From NCBI GenBank assembly GCA_028564675.1, contig JAOVVO010000150.1:62001-126000 (forward strand): 64,000 nucleotides of DNA, given 5' to 3'. The notes under the pieces were generated by a model. That model saw nothing but the letters and a program-made list of their open reading frames with translations, had not been told where the DNA came from and made no database searches. A program made the position numbers and the translations under genes. Shown here one piece after another: positions 1-12,700 of this stretch (its first letter is position 1; every line of letters starts with the position of its first letter). This DNA is from Onchocerca lupi. Lineage: Eukaryota; Nematoda; Chromadorea; Rhabditida; Onchocercidae.

Positions 1-3000
1 TATCAGAAAAAATTTATTACACGAAATAGAAACCAATTGCTTAGCATTGCACGAAGGAATGCTTTTAAATTTTTGTGCTTACGGCGGACAAATTTCTCAT
101 TGAGAGAAAAAACTTTTAAGAAATCAAACATTTACAGTATTCATATAATGAACATAAATTTAATTTTAAAAGGAACAGGGCAATTTAATTCCACAAGAAA
201 TTGAAATCTTCCCATAAAATTTTTTTCAATTCAAAAACTTGGAATTTAATTTTAAACTTTATTTGATGAAAGCGGTATATGACAAAAAATAAAATATAAT
301 GCCAAGAATGAAAATTTCCCAGCAGACATTGAAGAGTCTTGGTGTTTAAAGAATTGGAAAAAAATCTCGATTTCAGAAGTTTTACGAAATTTCGATTTCA
401 GAGGTTCAAATTCAATTACATCCATAATAATTCCAATCCATGACAAATCTAACGAGGATTCTGAAACTTTTAAAAATGAATTAAAATGAAAAAAATCTGT
501 TGGTAGTCTTGCCAGAAAAAGAATAATATTATTGAAATGTCATTGGCGGGATTGTGACTATTGAATTATGCATTCATTCAAATGCTATTTCTGATAAAAA
601 GCAAATTAAATCTAACAAATTTGATGGAAAAATCAAAGGAATCGACGGCTATTTTGAAGAATTATGATTTGTTATTTTTAGGATTACTTTATCAGAATAG
701 AACAATCGTCTGCTTTTATTATAAGATAAGACAGCAGAATTAAAAGAAGCAAAGTTTATGAATTATTTGGATGAAAAAAATAGAAAAGAAAAAAAATGAA
801 ATTTACGTTATTTCTGATAAAACTTGAGAGGATTGTATAGAAATATGCCAGAGAAATATGTTAAATAAATTAAACTGTTAAATTCAAGTATTGAGCGTTG
901 AGTGAAGTGAAATAAATGAATGATAAAGGCTTGTTTTTATTAAGCAACAATTAACATAGTACAGAATTTTTGAATTTCTTCAAATTTCAATTCCTCGTCA
1001 ATAGATTAAAATTAAGCATTCAGGCTCATAATTTGCTTTTCAATTTTAAATCAAACTTTTGAAATGTTACAACATTTTCATTGTTGAACGAAATATATGC
1101 ATGTCATTATTATATTCACATCCAAATGAATTCATTCATTTTAAGTGTCATTGAAAGTGTACGATAAATGAATGCGTTGTTATGACTTCGTCTAATCTAT
1201 TCTTTCCCTTCCTAATTATTCAAAATTTTCTAATTATCATTAACAAATAAGTTTTTCAATGCCATTTTCTCTTCAATATTTTATTTTGCACTACTTAAAT
1301 AATAACAATAAATATATAATTTCTTCTTGTTTTCATTCAACAACAAAATTATTGAATACAATCTTGGAGAACTTTTCATTCATAGTTGATGCAATTGAGG
1401 AAGAAAAAAATCGAAGGAAACTCACGTGCGTGGGAAGTTACACTGAAATAATGTGCTGGTACAGGTTACGCAAAACAAAATATAATTCAAATAATTCATA
1501 TGAGCGAAATATAATTCAAAAAAATTATAAACAAAGAGAAAAGAGGCAGAAAAAAAGTTTAAGTTAATTCTTGAAGTAAACATAAAGAAGTAAATGATTC
1601 TTGAAATATCCATGTTATCATAAGTATCGACAATACCGGTATTTCCTGCCATTATAATATCTTCCACTCATATATCTGACATTGATCGATGATAAATCAG
1701 ATTGAGGATGGATAATGTCAAATTTAGCATGATATCGTTCATGACTATTTTTGTAATTAACCAATCATTTAATCAATTGGATTAATTTGTAATTGGTATA
1801 AGTTGTCACTTGTAAAATTTTCTGGTAGACTTAAATCAAAATAGGAAGGAATTTTCCTTAATGCTAAATAAAAGACATTAGATTTATTTCAAATAAAGTA
1901 ATTAAAGATAATAAAATTTAAAGCACTTAAAAGTAATGAAATTAAAATTAAAATAATTAAAATCAATAAAGTTTTCTTTTTTTTGGCCCTTCTTTTTGTA
2001 GATCAAATTAAAAAAAAAAAAAAAAAACGACCTCCTTCTTTTAAATTTTGTTTCACACAAAAGTTTACAAAAAAATTTAGAACAAAAAAAGTTTAGAAAG
2101 GCTAGCAATGAAATCTGGCTTTCTTTTTTTTTGAACCTGGCCAAAAATCATCTAAGTCTAGGAAATCTATGCTTTGTTGTTCAAACGAAACAGCTAATAC
2201 TAATTAATGATAATTTTTTATGATAAATTCAGTTTTTATACTCTCTGATTCATAGCGTTAATCTCGATAATTTAACACAAGATCAATAAGCTGCCAATCT
2301 CATTGTCAAATAAATACAGGAAGAATAATTATAGGAAGTTTTTCCGCTCTTTTTTTTATAGCTGAAATTCGCATCAAACGAGAACTTTTTCGGTGGAAAT
2401 AAGTAAATTGCAGGTGTATTTTCAAGTTGTATTGTTGCAGTTCCACATATGGCTGTATCCCGCACTACTATTATCCCGAGATGTGTTCGCTAAAACACCG
2501 AACAATTCTGATGACTTAATAAATCCGTGCTGATTTATGAAATTTCTTCTTAAAAGATCCAATTGATTCCAGAACAATAATCAACTTTCTCTTAGTGCAC
2601 CCTCTCGCACTTCTCTGCCATTGTCCAATATTTTTCTAATTTTAGATTCAATTTAAATTAAAATTCTGTTTTCAAAGATAACTATTTTGTTTTCTGCCAT
2701 TTAAGCTCAAATTAGAAGACTTTTTAAGTGGCTTAACCTGGAATACTCTAAAAATGGAATATTTTAATAATAACCTTTTCATCTATCCATTCATTTATCC
2801 AACAGTTCATTTCTGTTTGTTTGTTACACAAATATTTTCATACCATTGATAATGTAAACTATCCATGGTGTATAAGTAATTCAAAAGAATTTGCTTACAT
2901 TTTAAGCAAATTTTAACAATAACAAAAAAAAGCTATTTAAAGAGCTAAAACTCAGTTTATGTACTACTAAAATGATTCAGATTTTCATTATTACGAGCAT

Positions 3001-6000
3001 AACTTATAGTCATTCTTGTTAAAATAAGCCTAACAACTTCATTTATTCTCAATTTCTCTATAAGAATAAAAAAATATTTGGCCAAAGTTTGGCTAAATTG
3101 ATAAATTAATATTTTATAAATGACATAAATTCAACGAACTATATATTTGTCTATTAATAGAGAAAAAGAAATAATCAATCGAATGTATGCAATATAAATG
3201 AAAATGATGCAATTGAATTTCACGATTTTCATCAGGTATTCCAATGATTAGCAGTCATGAAGAAATATTAAAAATTAAACTATTTTCATTTCTTTTCTAT
3301 GAAAAAATCGGAAATTCCCATTGAAGATTAATGACAATTTTTACTTTTAGAGAACAAAGATCATAAAAACTCGCAGTTAATTGTCGACTAATAAAAGATC
3401 AGTTTTAGTAAAATACAAGCAAAAGAAAAGATAAGAGGAAAAAGACATTATCAGTAATTATTCATTATGCATTCAATTGCTAATAATTTTATGTCACACT
3501 ACTTCGGGAGGATTTTTTGGCTGGTCCTGCTTATGTTGTGAGCCAATAAAATCATTGGTGTTGATAAGGTTACGTCCTATTTTTAAAATTTTAGTTTTAA
3601 TGTGGAGTATTGTTTGTTTATGTGGTTTGGTGAACATAATCACATATTTCTATCGATTAAATCGTTAAAGTAAATTTTAAATCAAGAAAAACGTCGGAAG
3701 TTGACTTCGAGATATATAATATTCACATGATTGTTATATACTGAAAGCACATTCATATCACATTTAACAAATCATTCACATCTAAAAAAATTGTTAAATA
3801 CCAAAATATTACATTCTGACGCAACACACGTCAGATTCGCAGTAATTGATAAGAAAGTCTCGATTTAAACTGCAGTGGTTAAAATCTTGACAATAATTTG
3901 GAGATAAGAAATGCCCCATACTACATATCTAATGTTCGCATTTTCCTCCTTCGTATGCTTGTGCAGCGAGAAAAAATTTAAAATTTATGTTAAAATGTTG
4001 AAATTTTAAATTTATTGTTATTAAAATTTATTGTCAATTATTTTGCAATATTATTTATTCAAAATTTGAGATTTTTTACCAAGTAGACTGAAGTACAGCT
4101 AATCGATGTACACAATCCGTATTCTCTTCACATGCTGCATTTGCCCTTTGACATTCGAGAGAATAATTCGGACTTTGCGCTTCGATTAATTTCGTTGCAA
4201 AGAGGAATAAAAATAGTTGTTGTTGCATTGTCGGTTGCCTGGAAACGAATTAAAAATTAGTACTTTAATATTTGTAGTAAAATAAACAAGATCTGATAAT
4301 GGTTGGTGATTAATAATCACGGGCATTATTATACCATTGATAATTGATTCATTAATTAATTCACAAGACAATTACATGAATATTCCATGAATTTCCAAAT
4401 ATTTCGATCAACATTTACCACTTGTGCATTTATTTTCAACTCAATTTCATGTTTACCTTAAAAATTCTCTAAAGCTTATATATATATCATTATGTCACAA
4501 AATTTATCATATAATAAGAATGGGCATATTACATAAAGATGAAACTTGTTTAAAGTTATCAGATTAAATTGTACTAAATTTGATTCCTTAAAATGAGTGC
4601 TTTTAAAATAGGACAAATCAAAAAATTGGAAAAATATTATATCATAAAACTAGTTATTACGATGAGATCTGCCATTTATAAGCATTCATTACAAATATCC
4701 TCTCTATTTATTAAACCTATCAATAAATAAATTTAAAAAAAAAAAGAAATGTGAAAATATTGTCGATGGATCTTCAGAAAGATGAAAAACAATGTTAAGA
4801 GTAATATTATATGGTTCTATTCAGAAAAATTTATAAAAGTTAGGCTTAGTATGCGGTTATATTTGAAAGATACCAATATATCCGGGAATTCCTGAAATAA
4901 TTTTGATGATAATGGACAATACGACGGGGCAGAAATGAAAAGAAGCGAATAAACATAATATGATGGTATTAATACAACTGTACCTATAAAGAGATAGATA
5001 TCTTTATAAATAAAATTTAAATTTAGAGAAGAGAAAAGAAGAGAAATGTCTGTGAGATTAGATTGGATAAATATTTGGTTGAAATTGGAATGACAACAAT
5101 TGAAATTTAAAATCTGACAAATAGTAGATGAGGGAACTGTACATAATGCATACACCTGGAAAAGCAACAGCAAAACTCATCGAATGTCATCTTTGTCCTT
5201 CAATCAGCCCATTCAACCGTCCTCAAACTGTCCTTTCATTATCGATGTTTCAGTCAAGTCAAGAAATAAGTCCATTCAACTGGGATACTATTTGTTAAAA
5301 TTGAAATATTACAAATCTTAATCCAATAGAGCTGAATTTCTCAACGAATATCCGCTTCAAATTCATTCATTTTCAACTACACGTTATTGCAACTGTAACC
5401 TTTGATCTCAAATAATAAAAATTTATTTATTAAAAAATTTTATATTTCGAAAATTTCGATTTTATTTTATACTTCGAAAATTTCGATTTTACATGAATTT
5501 GAAATAGCTATCATTGATGAAACAGTCACGTCTTTCTACAACAATCTATTTTGCGCAATCTTTAAATTTCTTCTCGAATGATTCAAGTACTTGAAAAAAA
5601 TCATCATTTTTGTATTTTGACATTTATAGAATAAAATAAATTTGAAATTCTTTGAAAGAGAAGAAATATTGATCCAATTCGCATTCAGGATTAGTCGGAA
5701 AAATAGATAATACAATAAAATTCTGGCAAATGATTTTCTCTTTTCCACTTTGAAATATTAGATCAAACCGAAATTCCTGAATTTTTCCACAACTTTTATA
5801 TAAAATATTTAATTTAGTTATAATAAATGATTGAAAGTATTGATGAAATATCCGAACATTAAGGCCGATGAGTAGTGCCATCATTTCATCTACTAAATTT
5901 GACCTCACCTCATAATACTTCAGAAACGAAATACTGTGGAAATAGACCACTTGAAAGGAATGAAGATGAACTCCTTCATTCTTACCTCACGACGAGTGGA

Positions 6001-9000
6001 TCCAGTTTCACCTCAATCTATATGTTGCGATTAAATTAGGTCTCGAAAATGGGCAAGCTGATGGAAGTTAAGATGGATGAAAGATTGAGAAAAGTTAGGA
6101 GGAGAAGAAAGGAGGAACAGGTTTGGCTGGATGATTGAGTAACGAACTAACTGTACAAACGTCAACAATCATCAAATTTTAATCAAATTTACTTCTCCTT
6201 CTATCCCCTCTTTCTTTCTTTACAATTTCTTATAAATTTACATTTTTTTTTTCTTGTTATTTTTCAACTAATTTTCTCTCAAATAATATGGTGAGAAAAA
6301 AATTAACGACGTTGAGATTCGGAATTTATATCATAAACTTTAATTGCTAAAATGATTCAATGAGAGAATTTTGCGAAAAAAAAAAAAAAAAACTTAAATT
6401 ACCATGAAATTTTTTGATGATCAGACAAAAAATCAACAAAAATAATGAATACAATCGTTTTTGAGTTGTATATGATTTATATCCTCTGTTATGTCCTATA
6501 TTTTTGGGTGAATATTTTTCCACCGTTAAATTTTTGATTGAAGAAAATAATTTGTATACTAATTTCAATCTGACAGAAAATTTCAATTCCAATCTTAAAA
6601 ATGAAAAAGGTCATTTTGCGTTCTATCCCATTATATTGTATGATCATAAATGGATTGGATAAATTTAAATTTTGAATGACAAATTAGTATGGTATGTAAT
6701 TTTGTTCCATCAAATTAGCCCATGCAAATCCTCTTCCTATTATTGTTAATATATATATTATCATAATTTTCAATTATTGTTGCTGATGATGGAGATAGAG
6801 AATAAAAAGAGAACAACAGGAATAAAAGAGATTAGACAGGAGAAATGGAGAATTGTGAATGATATATGGCAATTTAATACAAAATTCATTCCTGCCATTA
6901 TAACAAACAAATACATACTATTAACAATAGTTATTATTATATTTACAATTATTGTTGCTGGAATCTGTTGCAATTTATGAGTTTAAAAATTGAAATATTT
7001 TCGCGCAATTTCTAATCTTAACAAACAACCAACTCTATTTTATAATCATTTCACGTTATTTGTGCAAGAATGACGTGAAATTTCACTGAGAACTCACTCA
7101 AAAATACACTGCGACAACAAGATTTTGATAGAATCTTTGTCATCACAAATTTTATCAAATTCATGATATAATTAATTCTACAGCGGCTAATCTATGAAAA
7201 AACAGTATCCGAATGATTTATGAAACTATTATTTCTGAAATAAAAATATTTTCTATTAAGAATGGATTGACGAAGCATCTGCTTGAGTTTCAATTCAAAT
7301 TCAGTGAGAGAAAAATGATGAGAATTAGTGGATGGTATGACATTGAAGATGAAAAAATTGTCAATGAATTGCCGTCAACTTTCATCTGTTATGAAAAGAT
7401 AACATTAATTGTAGCATCCCTTCCCACAAATTGCTGTTACAGTCCATTTATTTAATTACTTTATTACGAGGCGAGAAATAGCTAATATTTCTGTCCTAAT
7501 TATCATAATCTTATCACCATCAATGAGCAATAAGAAGAAACTTTAATCGTTCAATATTATTATTGCTATTAATATTGCGTACTATTATCATCATTATTAC
7601 TATTAATTTTTATTGCTATTATTAACATATTGATAATACCTTCTTATCACCAGTTGATAGTCTAATCAAAATACCTCCCGTTAGTTTCTACAGTATAAGA
7701 TTACAATGCCAATTGAGCAAAGTAATTGGATGAATCTTGCGATTTCAAAAATATAGCTTTTCCAAAATTCTATCGAAACGAAGCCAACTAAAAAATTATC
7801 GAACAGATATGAAAATTCTTGAAGTTTCCGGAAAATTTATATTTAATTTTATTGAACTTACCAGTGACTAAGAAATTGGTATTTTCTAACATTGAAGAAT
7901 TTCTCACTTAAATAAAATTGTTTAATAAGATTGAGTGACTGAATCCAATACAAATCTGCTTTAAAGTATTGAAATTTTCGAACACATCCTGTGGACGAAA
8001 AATTATATCGGATTTTGTTTTCCAGAACTGAAATTTTTCTGTCGATTTTCTCAGAAACGAAATGTTGCATAACGGATTATTTTTCATAACTGAAATACTC
8101 TATACGGATTGTTGCCAATTTTTGAATGCTAACAGTACGTGATATCAATTGCTATCATTTTTTGAAAGTGGAAAGTATTCCAACTTTTCAATTATTTGTC
8201 TTAAAATATGATTCTTAGCATGATTCTTTCTCACATAACAGCTGAAACAATCTTTACAACATAATTCCCATTTTTTTAAAAATCCATATATCGTATTTAC
8301 GGTCGTCTTTGGTAATGATTAATAATAGTAATGACTAATAATCCGTTATCGATTCAGCCACTATAAATAAGAGCAAAAAGTTAAAAAAGTAAAAAGTTAA
8401 CAATTACTCACTATTGAGAAAGCAAATTTTATTGTAAATCAAAGCGATAAATGTTGCTGATAAGTGTTAACTTTCTGTAATTCTCCATATCCGTCTCAAT
8501 CTTAGCTAAAATTATTGCTATGCTAACAGTATTTGCCTCTTATCAATTCAATATAAAAAATTGTGTAATTAAGAAAATAGCAATATCAATAATCTGAGAT
8601 GTTAAATCGTTTTGATGAACTGCGAGTTCCTATGATAATTCTATAATGTGCATTTGAGGAAGAAGCATTATGATCTTCCCAGATATCACCGAAAATTACT
8701 TTAATTTAATCATTTTCAAAATGATAATGCTTTTATATACAGTTAAATAACAATACAACGTAACAACTAATTTTATAAGAATTAAAAAACATGAGAAAAA
8801 ATTCAAAAAACAACGATACTGAATGTTTGAGTAAAATTTTTTCCAAAATAAAAAACTTGATGGTAGCAAAATAAGTAGATACTTGAAAATTATACTGTTA
8901 TATTATCTTTTGATTACTTTCTAACCATGACAAAAGATGCCATTTAATTTTCTCTACATCTGGATTAAAAATATGAAGGAGTTGGAGGATACAAAGGATA

Positions 9001-9304
9001 CACCCGGAACTTTATCATACAATCATGGCTTTTCTACGAAATATTTTTTGCATGAAATCGAATAAAATTACAGCAATAGATTTCGTTGGCTACATACATA
9101 CATAAATATTAACAGAACCATTATTTGATAAAGTTATAGTTAAAACCGTATTCTATCAATGAATAGAACGAAATGACAGAATTAAGGCATAGAACTGAGG
9201 CATATTTTAAAAATCTGTATGAATAATAAAGCAATTTAGCAAAAATATCGAACCCGTTTGAAGATAAAAAAAATAAAAACTGAACAGTAACCACTAATAT
9301 TCTA
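1..9304. other. Gene-poor AT-rich flank, no supported gene
   Basis: No ORF longer than about 118 codons occurs on either strand. None of the short ones shows a recognisable domain, a chain of phase-compatible exons, or base composition unlike its surroundings. Several are strings of F, I, N and K that come from A/T runs. Weak candidates (a hydrophobic exon-like stretch near 3,466-3,538, a short tail-anchored-like ORF at 6,777-6,980, a basic 29-codon ORF at 6,049-6,138) are discussed as findings and not called as genes. Probably intergenic DNA downstream of the minus-strand SZT2 gene. Confidence 0.6.
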
Positions 9305-9507
9305 AATACAGTGTGCAAAAAATTAAAATAGATACACAATTGTCATAGTACTTTATCACTACTATGACAATTGAATTTCTATTTAATCAAAGATTAGTCC
9401 GAAGGAACATACTGATATAAAGTTAAAGTTACACTTCGATTATAAAATTTAAATATTTACAGCACTCAATAAAATCTATATAAAATAATTCTTCTGCACA
9501 CTGTATT
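9305..9507. repeat. Nested inverted repeat downstream of SZT2
   Basis: A perfect 13-bp outer inverted repeat (9,305-9,317 and 9,495-9,507, AATACAGTGTGCA and its complement) encloses an inner perfect 14-bp hairpin. The inner arms are 9,337-9,350 and 9,360-9,373 with a 9-nt loop. Sequence next to the outer arms on the inner side shows only loose further similarity. It lies about 280 bp beyond the SZT2 stop codon in the direction of transcription. It may be a small foldback element or MITE relic; a role in 3'-end formation is possible but unsupported. Confidence 0.55.
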
Positions 9508-9785
9508 CTTCGTACACAATAACAGAAACAACAATACATAATTAATGTTCATATTCTACAATCTTTAAAACAAAAATTATCCAATTCTCCTTAGTAACTT
9601 TCAAAAAGATTTATAAGTAGAAAAAGCTTGTTAATTTTGCTCACTGACTTCTTGACACAATCCTTATTCTAAAAAGCTGACTGAAAAAGACAAGCTATTC
9701 CAAGAATGAAAATTTGAAAAATTGCAATTCACACAAAATTCATAAAGTACAAACCCATTCCACTTCTTTCTCTCTCTTCATTATT

Positions 9786-12700
9786 TCAATTTATTGATGA
9801 GCTAATGTGCACCAAATTCATCCAAGCAGAAGAAGCAGCACAACGAACTAATTCATCGAATTGCTCTCGCACTGTGTGACCTGCTTCCATCAATAATGAC
9901 CTAGATTCATTGCACTTGCGCTCCTGAAAAAAAAAAAAAAAAAAAACAATAAATAGAATCCAAACTCAAATTATGATTTTTTAGAATCAATAGCTTTTCT
10001 TCTTTACATAATTTATTAACTCCATAATTATTACCATCCTTATCTATTAAAAAAATATTTCTAATGAGCACAACAGCGAATGAAATAGTGGGGCCTTAAC
10101 CTTATCTATCAACAGCAGTCTATATCCGCAAATTTCATGAATCAAGTTTCTTTTATTTCCAAATTTAATTTAAAAAGAATGAAAGGAACGCCTCATTTTT
10201 CTCCTTTATGTCATTTATAATCCGAAAAAAAATGCCATTCCTAACAAAGGTAGAAAGTAACACTTTTTAGATGGAACAAAAAATACCTTTGCAAGCAATT
10301 TCATCTGTAAAGGTTCATCATTTTGAGTCGTGAAAAGAAATACGGCCTGTTGTGCTTCAGGAGTGATGATTACGAGATGCTGCAAATTTATCGTACAATC
10401 TAATTTAATATTTAAACTTTTTCAAATGACAAAATGAAAGTTGTTAATCTTAGAGCAAGATAGAAATATACATAAACAGACTTTTTAAAACGATTCATAC
10501 ACTCACAATATTAAACGTCAAAAACAATCTTCAAGTTACTAATCAAACTGGAACATGAATTTGAATAAAACTATAGAGATTACAATGCAATTTTATTGAA
10601 CTTAAACATTTGGGAAGAAAATTAACAGCACATTAATTTCAGAATAATTTGTAATAAACATCTTGTACTGTATATGAACACTCAATTTTTGAGTACCTGA
10701 TTTAGATCTAACACATATCAAATGTATCGCAATTCGATAGTCAATATTCAGATTTCCAAAACTTTCTACATATTTCTTTTCTGCATAAAATCTTTTTTCT
10801 TTTCTACACAAAATTTCTTTTCTCCGTAAAATCTGCCCTACATCTATTAACAATCTTAAATCAACGTAATGAAATCATAATAATAGTTAATTTGACTAAA
10901 AAATAAAAGAAATATTATTTGTCATTAATTCATAGATACTTGAAGATCCCAGATCAAAATTTAAGATCCGATTTGGAATATCTGCAAACCGTATACTCAT
11001 GATAATGAAAACCGATGTATACTCATGATAAAAAAAGTTTCTTCCTTTCGCTTGTTTCTGCATATTATTCAGTTACATTTTCTCCATTCATCTACCAAAA
11101 ATCCCAATAGCCATTTAATGATAAATTAAATTCAACAAGATCTTCAAAAGCCTAACTTAAAACGTTTGATACGAAAATTATGCTGTAATTTTCATAAAAT
11201 TGAAGATATTACGTAAATCATAATATGTTTAATAAAAACTGATAATTTTTAGAATAAATACCTCCTTCACAGATGAACAGAATAATCGACATTTCTGCAG
11301 ACCAAAATGTTGAATGAGTAATTTGAAGAAATTTCCAGAATTCAAGTTGCTAACTACTGAATCCAATAATGGTTCGTATATATTCAAGGATTCAGATTTA
11401 ACATAACCCAATAAATTATCCAAATCTGTAGTTGTAAGAGATGTTGAAAGTGCTAGCCGTAATACTGAGGTTACATCATGACTGTGACGTGCTAATAGCT
11501 TCCATTGTTCGGTCATTTCAATGGTTTCACGCTTTGTCACATGTTTTTCTAACATGGCATCCCAAAGCTGAAAGAGCAACAATAAAAAAAAAAAAAGATT
11601 AGAACTTTTTTTACGAAAGTCTTCCCTATTTATAATAATGTTATGCAAAATTAAACTATGCTCGAAAAATCTTTGTCCCATGTCCCTATATCAAGCGTCA
11701 GATTTTTAAGACGGAGTTAAAGGCATATGGAGTAGAAAAAAAAAAGTAAATTTAACTTCAAATTTACCTGATTTCTTTTGCAATGCCATACAGCATCCTC
11801 AACTACCATTTGTAGTTTTCGTTTATAATGCATAACGCTATCCTCCAATTCTTCTTGCAATCTCTTTTGGCGTCTATTCATGTAATAGATGTAAAACGCT
11901 TGCTCACGTGGCACTATAGCCGATGGATTCGACAGCATGATACCGTCTTAAAAAAAAGATTTGGACAAAATTATATTATTTTATCTTTAAATTTCCTCTT
12001 GTCAAAAAACTATGCTTTATATTGATATTGCTATTATTCGTGTATGCATAAAAGAAAAAAGCTTGCATATATCAAAGCTTGTATTTTTTTTTTTTTTTTT
12101 TAACATACTGAACATTATGGGAAATCAAGAAAATCTGTTGCAAAAACACATATACCTCGCAGCTTTGTTCTTGTTCTTCGATGTCTCAAAGGTGCAATGC
12201 TTTGAATAGATAATTTACGTGTTTTTTCATTTGACATTGTATCTGAAATTTATTTTGAGGAAAGAGTTTGAAATCTTGCAGGAATGGAACTGATGAATGT
12301 CATTCAAATTCAATTAATTGAAAAATTAGGATTGAAATTAATCGAAAAGATATTTAAGAAATAACTGTTATAAATGTGCGTCTCAATGTTCACAAAAATT
12401 TCTTTTGAGGATATTATTTTAGGATCACCGTTTCTTTTTTTCGAAATTACTGAAATTCCTGTTTCATTAAATTAAGTTGTAGAAGTTAATATTAATATCA
12501 CTGGATTATGACAATATAAATTTTTTATAATATTAACCATTTGAATAGTTGCGCGGAAATGCCGATCCCTTTGTTGATCCATTATTGCCTCCACTGTGGC
12601 ATCTTCGCCTGATATGAGCGACCGATGCACACCATGCACTTTTTGCACTGCTGGAAACAATTTTAACTGATAAATGTTGGATCAATAATAAATATCCAAT

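Noticed and set aside
1902..2144. 80-codon minus-strand ORF rich in Phe and Lys
   Set aside because: Produced by poly(A)/poly(T) runs; no domain, no splice context.
4817..5173. 118-codon minus-strand ORF, the longest in the left flank
   Set aside because: Ile/Phe/Ser/Leu-rich as expected for AT-rich random sequence; no recognisable motif and no compatible exons nearby.
6777..6980. 67-codon ORFs on both strands with a hydrophobic C-terminal helix
   Set aside because: The helix comes from ATT/TTA repeats, and the two strands are open over the same bases; no independent support for a gene.
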